From Miscanthus floridulus (taxonomy: Eukaryota > Streptophyta > Magnoliopsida > Poales > Poaceae), in the NCBI RefSeq assembly GCF_019320115.1, contig NC_089586.1, positions 2,504,804 to 2,568,803 on the forward strand: a stretch of 64,000 nucleotides of DNA, given 5' to 3'. The position numbers were made by a program, and so were the translations under genes. The notes beneath the pieces were generated by a model, which did not search any database, was not told where the DNA came from, and saw only the letters and a program-made list of their open reading frames with translations. Within the stretch, counting starts at the first letter, position 1, and each line of letters starts with the position of its first letter. Below are positions 44,876 through 56,909 of this stretch, piece by piece.

Positions 44876-46483
44876 TGAAAGCATCTAGGCCCCTAGTTGG
44901 GTTTCGATGATTACTATGACTAACGTGTGTTTTGTAGAGGCAATTAAGTTAGGTCATGGTAATAGCAATTGATTGGGCAATCATGGTTGTCATGCCTCTA
45001 TGATGGAAATCATTTTGGTTTTTAAAGGATGGACGACAAGGTTAAGGATGGACTAGTTCTAAGTATCATTTGGTGTTGAAGAGACACTTAGAGTAGTTTA
45101 GGACTTTGTTTTTCCTTTGACCATACTATTAAGGGGGGTATAGACTAGTAGCTTAACCTAGGTGAGTCTAGTGGGTTAGGTGCGGTACACACTTGTCAAA
45201 TCTAGCACTAGGTAGCTCAGGAGTAGCCCTAAGATCAATTGGAGCAAACTTCATTCACATATGATTTTGAGTTAGAAGTGAATGGAGGGTCAAATAATTG
45301 ACCGGGCGCTGGCCTGGTTGTGACCGGACTCTGAAGGGTGAGTCCGGTCAGTTCATTTGATCAACTGGAGCCATCTGGTTGCGACTAGACGTTGAGTGAA
45401 AAGTGACTGGACGCTGGGTTCCTACGTCCGGTTAACTCTTAGAGGTTCTAGAGAGGGAGTTTTCTCATCGAACATGTCCGGTCAGTGCTGACCGAACGCT
45501 AAACAGCAAAGTGATCGAACTCTAGGTGCCAGCGTCCGGTCAACATTGGTTCTAGAGAGTAGTTTTCGTGACCAGACGCATCAGGTCAGCGCTGACCAGA
45601 CACGTCAGGTCAGTGCTGACCGGACGTAGGTCAGAGTTCGGTCACAACTTAACAGCTCTATGGCGGGGATAACTGACTAGAGCGTCCGGTCACCTTGACC
45701 GGAGCGTTCAACCACACTGTAGAGTGGTGACTCAACCTCCAAACAATTCGTTTTGAATGAGGGGGGTATAAATACTTCCTCTATTCATCCAAGGAAGGTC
45801 TCTTGCCCATTTGTTTAGCTGAGAAACACCCTTGAGAGTGCAAAGGAGAGCATGAGCCTAGTGAGGTGATTGAGATTTGAGAATCCAAGATTAAGGCCTC
45901 ATTAGTGCAAGGAGAGTAGCAAGTGTGCATCCACCTTTCTCATTAGGCTTATTGTGGTCAAGTGAGAGTTCGTGCTTGTTACTCTTGGTGATCGCCATTA
46001 CCTAGATGGCTTGGTGCTGATTGGGAGTTTGGTGATCATCCGGCGGAGCTTGTGGATGACCCAACTCAAATTGTGAGCGGTTGTGGGCGATTCACCGTGA
46101 TGGAGTGTTGAAGAATTAGCCCATAGAGAGCACTTGATCCTTGTGTGGATCAAGGGAGAGCTACACCCTTGCACGGGTGCTCCAACAAGGACTAGTGGGG
46201 AGTGGCGACTCTCCAATACCTTCGCAAAACATCACTGCGTTCCTTCTCCTCTCTTTACTTTAAGCATTTACATTTGAGCAATTCATTTCTTGTCTTTACA
46301 TTCTTAGAATTGCCATGCTAGAGTAGGATTGGAACATAGGGTGCAAAACTTTTATGTGGTAGAACAATAGGAACACATTCTAGGCACAAGGGGTGAAGTG
46401 GGCTAAGCGTAGGGTTTAATTATTGTAAAGAATTTTAGAATTAGCCCAATTCACCCTCCCTCTTGGGCATCTTGATCCTTTCA
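44876..46483 (+). mobile_element. Solo LTR F, SIRE-like copia
   Basis: It runs TGAAAGCATCTAGGCCCCTAGTTGG ... CTTGATCCTTTCA, 1608 bp. It is flanked by a perfect 5-bp duplication ATGGC (44871-44875 and 46484-46488). It contains CCGGAC/GTCCGG words at about 45300-45720. No internal region remains, so it arose by LTR-LTR recombination. Confidence 0.94.
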
Positions 46484-47388
46484 ATGGCGCCCAAGAGATG
46501 CCACAGCTGCTTGAGCAGGGCATCACGCAAAGCTCAATCACATAGAGGAATGGGTGAGCTCCGTTAGCAACAAGGCGGTGCTCAACCAGTTGGTGGTGGA
46601 CGGCGTGCTGCCAGATAGGGTGACAGCGGGATGGCATCCTGCTCGCGGTGAGAGCTTTCCTACCCCCCCCCCACAGCGATGAATTGGTCGTGTGTGAAGA
46701 TTATTTCTATCATGGATTTGGCGTTCCGATCCATCCGTTCCTCCACAAATTGATTGAGTATTATGCCATTAGTCTTTACAATCTAGGCCCGAACTCTATC
46801 CTTCATGTTTTTGTCTTCATTCATTTCTGCGAAGCCTATCTTGGCATTCTCCCACATTTTGATCTCTTCCGCCACTTTTTCTATTTGAAATCTCATGGGG
46901 GATCTAGATCTAGGGTTGTGGGTAGCGCGTACTTGCATATGCATGATGGGATGGTTGGGCATTACATCGCTACCCCGTGGAACACAAACGTGAAGTATTG
47001 GGCACAATAATGGTTCTACATGCCATACGTGAAACATTATGTGGCGTGCGACATTGATCAGATTCCCGTGAGTAACGCCAGGTGGTCGGAGGCACCTAGT
47101 GCTAGTGGAATGGAGCAGGTGAGGGAGCTCCTGGCGTTAAATGACTGAAGAAGAGTAGATGGGGTCATAGTGGCGACGAACTTTACTTTTCTATGATGCT
47201 AGCCTAGCAAGGAGAGGGCACACCCTACATATGAATTGTGGGGGAATACTGATGGGACCCGAGAGGTGCCCAAGCCGATTGACCAAGAGGAAGTCAAGCG
47301 GTGGATTGGGGTGTTGTTCAACCACATGGGGCACCGCAAGGTTGACAACCAACGGAGGGCCTTCAGTGTTGGGAACCTCCCACTAGAG
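46484..47388 (+). pseudogene. Antisense gene of D, first coding exon (PF04195-type)
   Basis: Reading from the ATGGC site: HIEEWVSSVSNKAVLNQLVV, DGVLPDR, then (after a C-run frameshift) SDELVVCEDYFYHGFGVPIH, NLGPNSILHVFVFIHFCEAY, LGILPHFDLFRHFF and HYIATPWNTNVKYWAQ. This is the 'putative gypsy type transposon' domain (PF04195). The exon continues through WGNTDGTREVP and ends SVGNLPLE with donor GTAAGA at 47389. Stops include TAA after WAQ and several later TGA/TAG. The first ATG is separated from the exon by solo LTR F. It is antisense to gag-pol. Confidence 0.82.
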
Positions 47389-47456
47389 GTAAGAGTCTTT
47401 GTATTAGTTTGGCCTAATTCCTTTTTGTTGCAATGTACTCATTCGTGCTCTTGAAG

Positions 47457-47961
47457 ATCCATGGGTAGGACTAAGCATCATACTTCTCAGTCGTGCCGTC
47501 GATGGACTAGCCAAGGGGTGTTGATGCTCGGTCGAGTAGTCCGCAACGTCGATCTAGCTCGGAGGCTGGTGGGGATAGCTCAGATGACAACGACGACGAA
47601 GACAGAGGTGAGCGAACATCATATGTCCATGAGAAACTTCAGGGGAAGTGGCCTGATAGTGAGGAGCCATCCCCAAAGAGAAGGAAAATGGTGGGATTGT
47701 CCCATCGAGAAGAGTGGTCGGTGAACATCTGTGCTCCCGCTCACCCCTAAAGATGGCAAATGGTGGTTTCAAGCTCATTAAATGATGATGGGTTGGCAGC
47801 ACCACCATCTCCGAGGGACACGACGCCACCACCGGCCATGACAGCTAGAGTGGAGACCTGTGAGATGCGATAGACGTGGCAAGCCATGGCCTCAGCACCC
47901 GGCGGTGTTCGGGCATCGTCAGCGGTGACGATTCGTGTGGTGCTAACATCGACAGCCCAGG
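47457..47961 (+). pseudogene. Antisense gene of D, second exon
   Basis: After TTGAAG the frame gives an acidic Ser/Asp stretch (GGDSSDDNDDEDRGERTSYV), then EEPSPKRRKMVGLS, a likely nuclear localisation signal, then Pro/Ala-rich sequence. It is cut by the 4.3 kb LTR at 47962 and continues at 52240. Confidence 0.6.
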
Positions 47962-50900
47962 TGTGGAAGCCTAATCTAATACCCTCCCAAGAGTACTTGT
48001 CTTTTGTTAGACACTAAGTACCCAAGAGAGTGCACTAAATCGAGCTGTACCGTCGAGCACACCCCAAGGGAGAACTCGAAAATCCACATTCTTCCGTCAG
48101 GATTATAAATGAGAGAATAAAGCTTACAACATTCTTAACCATTTCTTACATCACTTTATTACAACATTAGAGTACTTAAACAAGTTAAATACAATAGCAA
48201 AATTAAGACAATTTTACTTCTAAAAGAGTTTATACATTTTAGGTTCACATTTTTATCTTGTAGTGGAGAACAACATATGATCAGAGTTATAGCAGAAATA
48301 TAGGTTAATGGTGAATCATTAATATAGTGAACATTTATAAACCAGATATAATGATAGGTCATAAACATTTCTTCTAAAAACTTTTAGTGAGGGTTATAAA
48401 TAAACACTACGGTCGTAGCGTGAAAGGAATCCTCTCTGAGCCCACTAGGAGGTTTCCACACACAAGAGTTAGATCTATGTATCCTTTGGTCACCTACAAC
48501 AGGGGAATAAAACCCTAAGTACTCGATTGTACTCAGCAATACTTACTCAACAGGAGGAAAATAAAAGACTCCAAGAATATGCAAGGCTATCTGGCTTGTG
48601 GGTTATTACATCTACAGAAAGCATTACTAAATGTGCATCCTTATATTTAATTTTATTAGCAATCATTTTTTAGTTCATTAACTAACCATTCTATGTAAGC
48701 ACCTATGCTACTTTCAAGCATGTGGTAAGCAACATATTCTAGTTCTTACTACATTGCTAGACCATAGCCAAGTCGTACCGTCTCATATAAACGGCGATTC
48801 ATGAATCAGTGTATCCCAACTGGGTACCCCGAAACACATGCCTCGCTTGTACCCTAGCCACAAACAAGACCAACCCATTCCACTCCTATCAAGGGGTCCA
48901 AATCCCCGTCCAAACTTGGACTCCAAGCCCCCAACACCTGAGACCCGGTCTTAGTATGGTGCTTAGACCTCCACCTAATACCCACCCCTAAAAGTTGGTC
49001 TAGAAAGAGTCAAAACCCATGACAAGAGAGTAACAAGTCTTCCTGCTCCTATAAGCAAGTATGTGCTCAGGATAATAAGTCTGTGACCTGACTACCATCC
49101 ATAGCAAAGGACGGTCCTCAATCGACACAGGTGAAACAAGTGCAACCAGAGCCTCGCTTGATTGCCCAACACAATCCAATTTCAAAACCAAAGTATAGTT
49201 CCACCTAGTCCCCAATTATTATCCATTCATATTCCATGTGATGATAATAGTAACAATAATATCTTTTCCTATCTCTCACGAGTGATAGGTAATCACTCGA
49301 CTTCTACCGGAATCCTATAGCATAGCAATCTACATGATCCTGTCATACTAGTAAGACTCATAGGATAAAGATATATTTATGCAAGTGGATTTCATTCAAC
49401 TCCTTTAAACTTAATGCACAAGCATAAACTAAAGCGTAGAATAATAGGGGTTATGCACCGGGGCTTGCCTGGATAAGATATAACCAAAAGTTAGCATTCC
49501 ATCATGGTGACACAATCACCAAGGCACCATCTTTTCCGCTACTCTGATCATCTCCATGATCCATCGTTGTTCCTATTATGACATACATGGATGCAACATA
49601 GAGACATAATTAATCAACGGTAACCGCAACTCTTAAAGTACGATTACGCCTCTCAAGCTATGAGCTAGCTCTAATGACTAACGGACTAGGCTACGTATCC
49701 ATGTTGTTGCATAAGGCGTTGTTTCTTGATAAGTGTTTTAGTTCTACAATCCCAAGGTGTTTCTTTACCTCATTTGATTGATTTAATATATATTCAAACT
49801 AGGGCTCATTAGCTATCTTAGCAAACTAATTATTATAGAGCTACAAAAATTATAGTGAGCACCTAATAATATTAGAAATTTACTGTAAAATTTTTAGAGC
49901 CAACACTATCACCAATTTATTACAAAATTCCTACAAGTTTATATCTTAACAATATTAAGCATCTCAATTTAATAAGATAATTGCTGAAAATACTATGAAG
50001 CTATGTGAACAAGATATACTAGCAGATAGATCAAGATTTTAGGAACCTAACAAAATTAGTTTCACCATTTTTGGTCAACTACACAAATTTATATGGAATT
50101 TACAAGTTTGATTTAGAAACTAAATTAGAAAATGCTTTAGGAAAAAGGAAAAGGCTGGCGGTGACTAATCCGGCCTAGCGGCCAACGAAGCCCACACGCG
50201 GTGTGGTCGTGCTTGGCCGGTTGGCCCAGCAATGGCCCAAGGCGGGAGAGGCACTGCAGCATAGCCGACCACGAAGGCGACTGGGGCAACGCGTTTCATG
50301 ATGACGGCAAGGCCATACCGGTGACCTAGAGCCCTAACGGAGGTAACACAGTGGTGGAAAAGTAGTCGAAGCTCACCGAGGTGCATGCAGTGGTGACGAT
50401 TGAAACCGGGATGGGCTAAGGTGGTCTGGCCACATGCGAGCTGGTGGGGCAGCGATGCTCCGAGGTGGACACCAGTGCGTCACCACGCCACCGATGAAGC
50501 TTCTGACCAAAAGAAGGCGAGCACCGACATGAGGGGGTCAAGGAGAGCTTGAAACACCCATCAATTGAACTACTACTGGTGATAAGAGGCTCACCCTCAA
50601 CAAGAGTACGGCATGGCGGTGAAACCAATCGACGATGAGCAAAAACTCGAATCTGGCTGGCAACAGGGCTTGCCTACGCCTTGGTGTGGGTTGGGCTGCT
50701 AGCTAGCCTCTATTCCTAGCTACTGGAGCACTGAATCGAGATGAGATATCATGAACAACGTGCATTTAACTTGCGAAGCGGCACGGTTCCATCGGCGGTA
50801 AAGGGAAGACAGGGCAGCGACCCTTCAAGGCCCGACCAACTTTGGCTGAGGCTACGTTAATGAAACAAGGGCATCCACATGGGTGAGGCTCAGAGAGAGC

Positions 50901-52239
50901 ATGTCGTGGAGTGCTGGGATGGGATGGCTTGGCCTTGGTGGGATGTGGACGGCGGTAGCGAAACAGTGATCTCGCGCAAGGCTATCATGTGGGGTCGGTG
51001 CAATGAAACTGCGTGAGGAGGGCAGCGACATGATGACTACCCCACGTGCGTGAGGCTACACCTTCCCTACAGCTTCATGGTGGGACCGGCTCGGTAAGGC
51101 TAGGGACACGACAAGAGCAGCGTGGCACGTAGGTGAGGTGCGTGGCTGAGAGGGCGTTGCGCATGATGGGGCAGCTGCAACCAAGGCACACCGGCTTAGC
51201 ACATCATGGCGTCGGCTCGGCATGCAACAGTGGCATGCGAAAGGGGCCTTGGTGGCATGCTCGGCACTGCCAAGGACGTGAGCGTGGCACGTAATAGCAG
51301 CGTGGTAGTGTAGCGGCCCAACCTTGCCGTAGCCAACAGTCGTGCACAGCAACAGGCCAGACGACGAAGTGTGTGCGGTAGGGCACAGCCTGCGGGACAG
51401 AGCGCGGCCAACGGCTATGGCGTGATGAATTGACGTGGTGACCGCGGCCACGGGTCACAATCGCCAACAACCGTGACCTTCTTGCAACTTTGCGAGATTT
51501 TTGCATGGCCCAAACGAGCTCAAACCCCTCTAACCCCAACTCCATTACAAAGATCACACTTCGGTGCAATCAACAGTGCCAAAACACAACTATAGTGTTT
51601 AACTAATTTTTTAGAAATTAATTGCCAAAATGGCATTGTCTACTACTTTCCATACTTAAAAAAATTAAAGATTTTAGTTTTGGACTAACAGCCACTAGCC
51701 CTTTTGCTAAAATTTTAAAATGTCTAAACCTTGTTAACTCCATCCAACAAGTATGCCATGCAATTGTCCATACTTCATATTAACTCATAGGAACAAACCA
51801 TTTAAGCATTATTTAATTATTTTGCTCAATATAATTCTCCAAAATGGCACTTTAAACATGGTTCAAGTGTTTACTGACTTTTTGAGCTCCCAAGAACACA
51901 GGTTAACAACATTCATTTTCAAAAATTAAAGTTGCATTTTCAACTTTACTTAAGTACTACACACAAGTTATATTTTATTTTTGTTTATATAAATTATTTT
52001 TCGTGCCAAACAATTAAAATGGCTTATCCCATTCTTCTTGTTATGATTTTCATTAGCACTTTTACGCACCAAGTAAGTTAACTTGGATATTTAGTTGAGT
52101 CCACAAAAGTGAGTTACATAGGATTCGCTTATCATTTCATGTGCATTCTAAATTTTTAAAACCCAAAAACTTGTTTGGCTAATCTCTCTTGGGCCTCAAT
52201 CTCGGTGCTAAGCAAGCTCATAATACTAGGGGTGTTACA
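47962..52239 (-). mobile_element. Probable 4.3-kb solo LTR (Del/Tekay-like)
   Basis: On the minus strand it begins TGTAACACCCCTAGTATTATGAGC, the usual start of long Del/Tekay LTRs in grasses, and would end ...GGCTTCCACA at 47962. Flanks CCAGG and CTGGG match at three of five positions, both differences being transitions. The interior is AT-rich, with a GC-rich centre at 50150-51560. No gag or pol is present, and no second LTR. The left boundary is inferred from TG/CA and from where the interrupted antisense gene stops. Confidence 0.6.
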
Positions 52240-54060
52240 CTGGGCAGCTGCTGAACCCCCCGAGATCATAGTTACACCCCCTATGGTAACAGCGCAGGCG
52301 GCCACCGCAGTCCCTGAGACCACGCAGATGACTCCGGCGGTAGCGGTGGAGACGCCAAGCGGTTCGGGTGGTGGGCCAATGGGTAGCAGGCGGGGGCACT
52401 AGTTCCAAGCTACACAATAGGAGTCACAGTTGTAAGTACCTTGTTTACTTGCTATGTTGCTTCAGAACGGTAGTTTGCTTCTTTAATGTATTGTTGCTTG
52501 ACGAAGCGCGGAGTCGACGGAGGAACTGTAGCCATCGGCTACTAGCGATGAAAGGCGCACAGGGGAGCCGATGGCTCCCCTAGCATAGACAAGAGCAAAT
52601 CTAGTTGCCCCTGCCTCAAAACAATCAACAGTTACAGGGCCAACTGGCCCTACTATGAGAGAGCCCTCGATAGGTGGACCGACATTGCTTATTAGTGGTT
52701 TGCACAACGAGGGCGATCTTGGTGCAGAGGAGTGGTGGGGTGCGGTGATGACATCAAGTAGCCTTGCCGAAGCCCATAGGTGATGCATTGAGCAGTGCAG
52801 TGTGAGGCCCACCTATGGTTGCTAGGCAAGTGGCGGCGATGGCAGAGGTGGCGCTTGGACACCTTATTCGAGCGCGGCAGCAGTCGAGGAGGGCGCCTAT
52901 GCTGGTGGCCGCCATTGAGGTCGAAGAGAGAGTGCAGGAGCCCACCCCGCCTCCCCAACTTCTTTGCATGGTCATTCAGAGTGGCAAAGAGTTTGAGATG
53001 TTGGAGGAGGGGGAGGCAAGCATGGAAACAAAGAAGCCGAGGGCCGATTTGACGTCAATGATTGGCCATATTGAGGTAAGCTTGAACCTTCATCAATGAT
53101 CGACGCCAATGATTGGTTAATTTGTCCCTTGAAGAGCATAGTCTGTTAATCTGTTTTACCTCTACAGAATGTGATGAAGGTGTCCGAGCAGCACCGGTGG
53201 TAGCTAGAGGAGATGACTCCAGTACTGGAGGAGAATAAGAGTTTGCGAACATCACTGAATGACCTCTAGGTGCGCCTGCTCTGAGAGCTCCACCGCACGG
53301 AGGACCTAGAGGTGAAGGTTCTAGCATTGGAGAAGGAGCATCCGCAAATGGAAGGTGAGGGCCAGTCGATGGCCGAGCAGCTTGGCCATAGCGCTGATCG
53401 GGAAAAAGATTTGGCTTAGAATTTTACTCTGCTATTATTCAGTGCTGTGACAAGTGTGTCTGTTGTGCGCAGCGTTGGAGATGGAGCTCGGCCTGTCCTA
53501 GGAAGGCGTCAGCTAGCTTCTGGAGGTGAAGGAGAAAGTGAAGGAGAGGGCTGAGAAAGCCATTGAAGACCTTTGTCGTGAGTGTTTTTTCATGCAGTTT
53601 TAACTTGTGCGGCCTTAGGCATATGTTTAACATATAGCTATGTCATTTGCAGAGTATCTATATCAGTATCAAGCATAATTCCAAGTGCTCATGGAGTAGG
53701 TAAAGACTCGAGATGATAAGCTGGAGACGATGATCACAGGGATCCAGCCTATGCTGGATAGCATCGGTCTAGAGCAGCCTGAGGGAGGATGACTGCCTAG
53801 CGATGGGCTGCACCGAGCGATCATGGATTATTGTCAGATGACATGGACGGAGTTCAAGGAGTTCACACGTAGCGTGACCCATGGAGCCGTCGTCCACACA
53901 CTCACACAACTGAAGTCTCATTACCCTTTAGTGGATCTCCTACGGGTGGCGATAGGATATGCACAGGGCATGAATAGGATAAGATCACCAAGCTGGAGGA
54001 CGATGCAGACGAGCTAGCAAAGAGGTTGGCCAAAGATGTCGAGCTATTTGGTGAGTGGGA
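52240..54060 (+). pseudogene. Antisense gene of D, 3' exons (coiled coils)
   Basis: Several exon-like blocks follow. 52240-52431 is Ala/Thr/Pro-rich (VTAQAATAVPETTQMTP) with donor GTAAGT. 52750-53075 has VAAMAEVALGHLIRARQQSR and LLCMVIQSGKEFEM, with donor GTAAGC. The exon from 53168 after CTACAG has VSEQHRW, LEENKSLRTSLNDL and VKVLALEKEH, which form coiled coils. The exons at 53470-53580 and 53650-54017 end the protein, with KTRDDKLETMITGIQPML. Coiled-coil tails are normal after the PF04195 domain. Stops, mostly TAG at Gln positions, interrupt every exon. Confidence 0.62.
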
Positions 54061-54545
54061 GAGCAGTGCTTGGTAGAGTTTTTAGAAAAAAAACTCTGGT
54101 TGAATATCTGGCTACGTTTGTTGAACCCTTGTAGTTATGATATGTTTGTGTTTATATTTGATATAAACCGTTCAAACAAAAGTGTATAGCTGAGTCCCTA
54201 GCCTTAGCTAGCCTATTATCCATAATGCATGGCATAGGGACCATGTGCATTTGGGAAGAAACAGTGCATCACTAAGGAACCACTGCCGACCACCCACGAC
54301 GCAGAGGGCAGACGCTCATGCACGTGTAGGGAGAGGTTGGAGACAGGGTCATCTCTGGAGGCGTCCGAGCGTCAACGTGTTTGTTCAGGTATTTACATGG
54401 AATGTAGGTGGCATATCATCTTTAAGACCTTGAGCGTAGAATTAGAAGCACTTAGCATGGAGAGAACAATATGGAGAGAGGTTAGTGTAAAAAACTTTAT
54501 TGAATAATAAAATATTAAAGGTACATATCTTTTGGAGTGAATGCT

Positions 54546-55601
54546 TCAAGGGTAGAAACATCTAAGTAGTTTGATGTGCCAAGAATTTGGGACATGTCTC
54601 TCGTCCATGTCACATAGTCTATAGGAACCTGGTCGGGTGACCACCTTGACGATGAAGGGGGCTTCCCAAGGTGAGAAGAGCTTGTGCATCCCATCTATCT
54701 TCTGTTTCCTGTGGAGTACCAAATCTCCGACCATGAAGAATCGATCGTTGACATTGTGGTTGTAGTATCTATGTAGGCCATCGAGGTATTTTGCTATCCA
54801 AACATAGGTGACTAGATGTTCCTCTTCTAGGCTGCCTAGTTCAACGAGCTAAGCCTATTGGAGTTCTCCTCATTGTAGTTCTCCACCCTAGGAGATCGGA
54901 AGGCGACGTCAGCAGGCAGTACAGCCTCAGAGCCAAAAACCATAAAGTATGAGGAGATGCCGGTGTTATGACTGGGCTGGGTCCTTAGTCCCTAGACTAC
55001 GGACGATAGTTCCTTGAGCCATTTTCTAGGGTGCTTTGGTTCCTTATCGTAGATTCATTTCTTTAATGCATCTAGGATCATGCGGTTGTCGCGCTCGACT
55101 TGGACGTTAGCCCTTAGGTGTGCCATGGAGACATACTTGACTGAGATGCATCTATCGTCGTAGAAAACCTAGAAGTCACTACCGGTGAACATGGACCCAA
55201 GGTCGGTGATGATGCTGTTTAGCAAACCAAACCGGTGGATGATGTCATCAAGCAGCTCAGCTGCTTTCTTTGCTCTAGCCTAGACCAGGGGTTTGTATTC
55301 GATCTACTTGGAGAATTTGTCAATGTAGACATAGACCTAGCAGAAACCTCCTAGCGTAGGCTTGAATGGTCCAATCATATTCTAGTACCCAGCATGCAAA
55401 GGGCCACAACGTGGGGATCGTTTGCAAGACTTGAGCTGGGACGTGGATTTGTTTGGCAACAAATTGGCAGTTCTCACATCGATGAACGAGGGCTTCAGCA
55501 TCGGCCACGACGGAAGGCCAATAGAAGCTAGCTCAGAAAGCCATTCCGACTAGTGTTCTAGAGGCTACGTGGTTACCGTAGGTGCTGGTGTGGATCTCGT
55601 T
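54546..55601 (-). pseudogene. int: Integrase of element D
   Basis: The HHCC domain is readable: EIHTSTYGNHVASRTLVG, then ADAEALVHRCENCQFVAKQI. The core follows in shifting frames, with YIDKFSKQIEYKPL, LLNSIITDLGSMFTGSDF and MAHLRANVQVERDNRMILDA; the D of TDLGSMF and the E of VERDNR fit the DDE pattern. The C-terminus is VNDRFFMVGDLVLHRKQ, FSPWEAPFIVKVVTRPGSY and NSWHIKLLRCFYP. Several TAG stops and frameshifts make it inactive. Its N-terminus is fused directly to the first half of reverse transcriptase. Confidence 0.82.
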
Positions 55602-56040
55602 GAGACAGTGTTGGATGGATCTTTGATAAATTACGCCCATGTTTTAGTCCAAAAGACATGGTCGTGTAGCAATAGACGACGAAGGGCGTGATGAATGATG
55701 TCTTGATCTGGTCTTCTTCCTTCAGCGTGATCTAGTGATAACTAGAGTAGCAATGTAGAAAGCATAGGAGTTCACAACCAGTTGTAGAATCTATGACCTC
55801 GTCGATGCGAGATAAGCCGAAGGGGTCTTTAGGGCAGTGTTTGTTGAGATTGGTATAATCAACGCACATTCTCCATTCTTTATTCTTTTTTCTTACAAGA
55901 ATCGGGTTGGCAAGCCAGTCCAGATGGTACACCTCTTTTATGAAACCAGCGACTAAGAGCCGGGTTATCTCTACCCTAATAGCCTCCTTTTTGTCCAGTG
56001 CAAATCATTGAAGCTTCTGCTTGATGGGCTTGGCAGTCAC
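55602..56040 (-). pseudogene. rt: Truncated reverse transcriptase of element D
   Basis: The N-terminal half is well kept: DKKEAIRVEITRLLVAGFIK, WLANPILVRKKNKEWRMCVD, YTNLNKHCPKDPFGLSRID, STTGCELLCFLHCYSSYH, a TAG where Gln is expected, and TSFITPFVVYCYTTMSFGLK. It then reaches IYQRSIQHCL and at about 55601/55602 passes straight into integrase EIHTSTYG. The catalytic YVDD region and all of RNase H are therefore deleted. In the second conserved box the expected FLDCYSGYHQ is FLHCYSSYH-stop, so a catalytic Asp has also been lost. Confidence 0.85.
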
Positions 56041-56399
56041 CGAGATGTTTAAGGAGTGCTCGATCAGCTCCCTTGGCATGTCGAGCATGTCCGCTGGTTT
56101 CCATGTGAACACGTCGACATGCTCCCGTAGGAAGCTGACAAGCGTGTCTCCCTATTTAGGATCGAGGTCGGCCTTGATCCGAGCAATCTTGGACTGGTCG
56201 CCGGGGATGAGGACCACTTCCTTGAACTCCCTGGACTTGGTTGAAGCTCGGGTGGCCTCTAGGGTAGGGATCTCTAGGTCCATCAGAGGGATCACCTACA
56301 AAGTCACCATGCAGTCCTGCATATGGATGGAGATGTCAGTTGCCTCGGTGAGCGTGAAGCTTTCCTTCTCGTAGTTGTAGGTGACATTGAGGTTGGCGC

Positions 56400-56770
56400 G
56401 TAGGGAGAGGACCCCCCTACTCTATTGGCATCTTTAGCACTAGGTATGTATAGTGTGGCACAGCCATGAACTTGGCAAGAGCTGGTCAGCCAAGGATGGT
56501 GTGGTATGCCATGTTAAAGTTAGCGATGAGGATGTTGACGTAGTCAACACAGAAGTGCTTCGTGGTGCCGAACTCAACCGACAGTATAATTTGTCCTAGG
56601 GGGAGGGATGCATTCCTAGGAACGATTCCCTAGAACAGAGAGTCCATGGGGGTGAGGTTTTCCTTCTTGAGGCCTAGCTCCTCCAGAGATCCGGTGAAAA
56701 GAATGTTGAGAGCGCTCCCTCTGTCGATGAGGACCTTCTGGAACCACACGCCCTTGACTATGGGATCTAG
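56400..56770 (-). pseudogene. pro: Protease of element D
   Basis: The minus strand gives KVLIDRGSALNILFTGSLEE, LGLKKENLTPMDSLF, then SLPLGQIILSVEFGTTKHFC and LAKFMAVPHYTYLVLKMP, the order of TAT-type retropepsins. The active site normally reads D-G-G; here it is D-R-G, the same change seen in element B. One TAG follows DSLF. Confidence 0.75.
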
Positions 56771-56909
56771 GACGAGTGGGAAACCCCTAGGTACGAGATG
56801 TACGACCACTGATCGGCCCTAGAGAAGGTGATCGGGTGCTCCAACTAGTCAAGATACTTCGAATTAGAGGTGGGTCCATCATATGTAGCGATCGACATGA
56901 CGCATCGGG

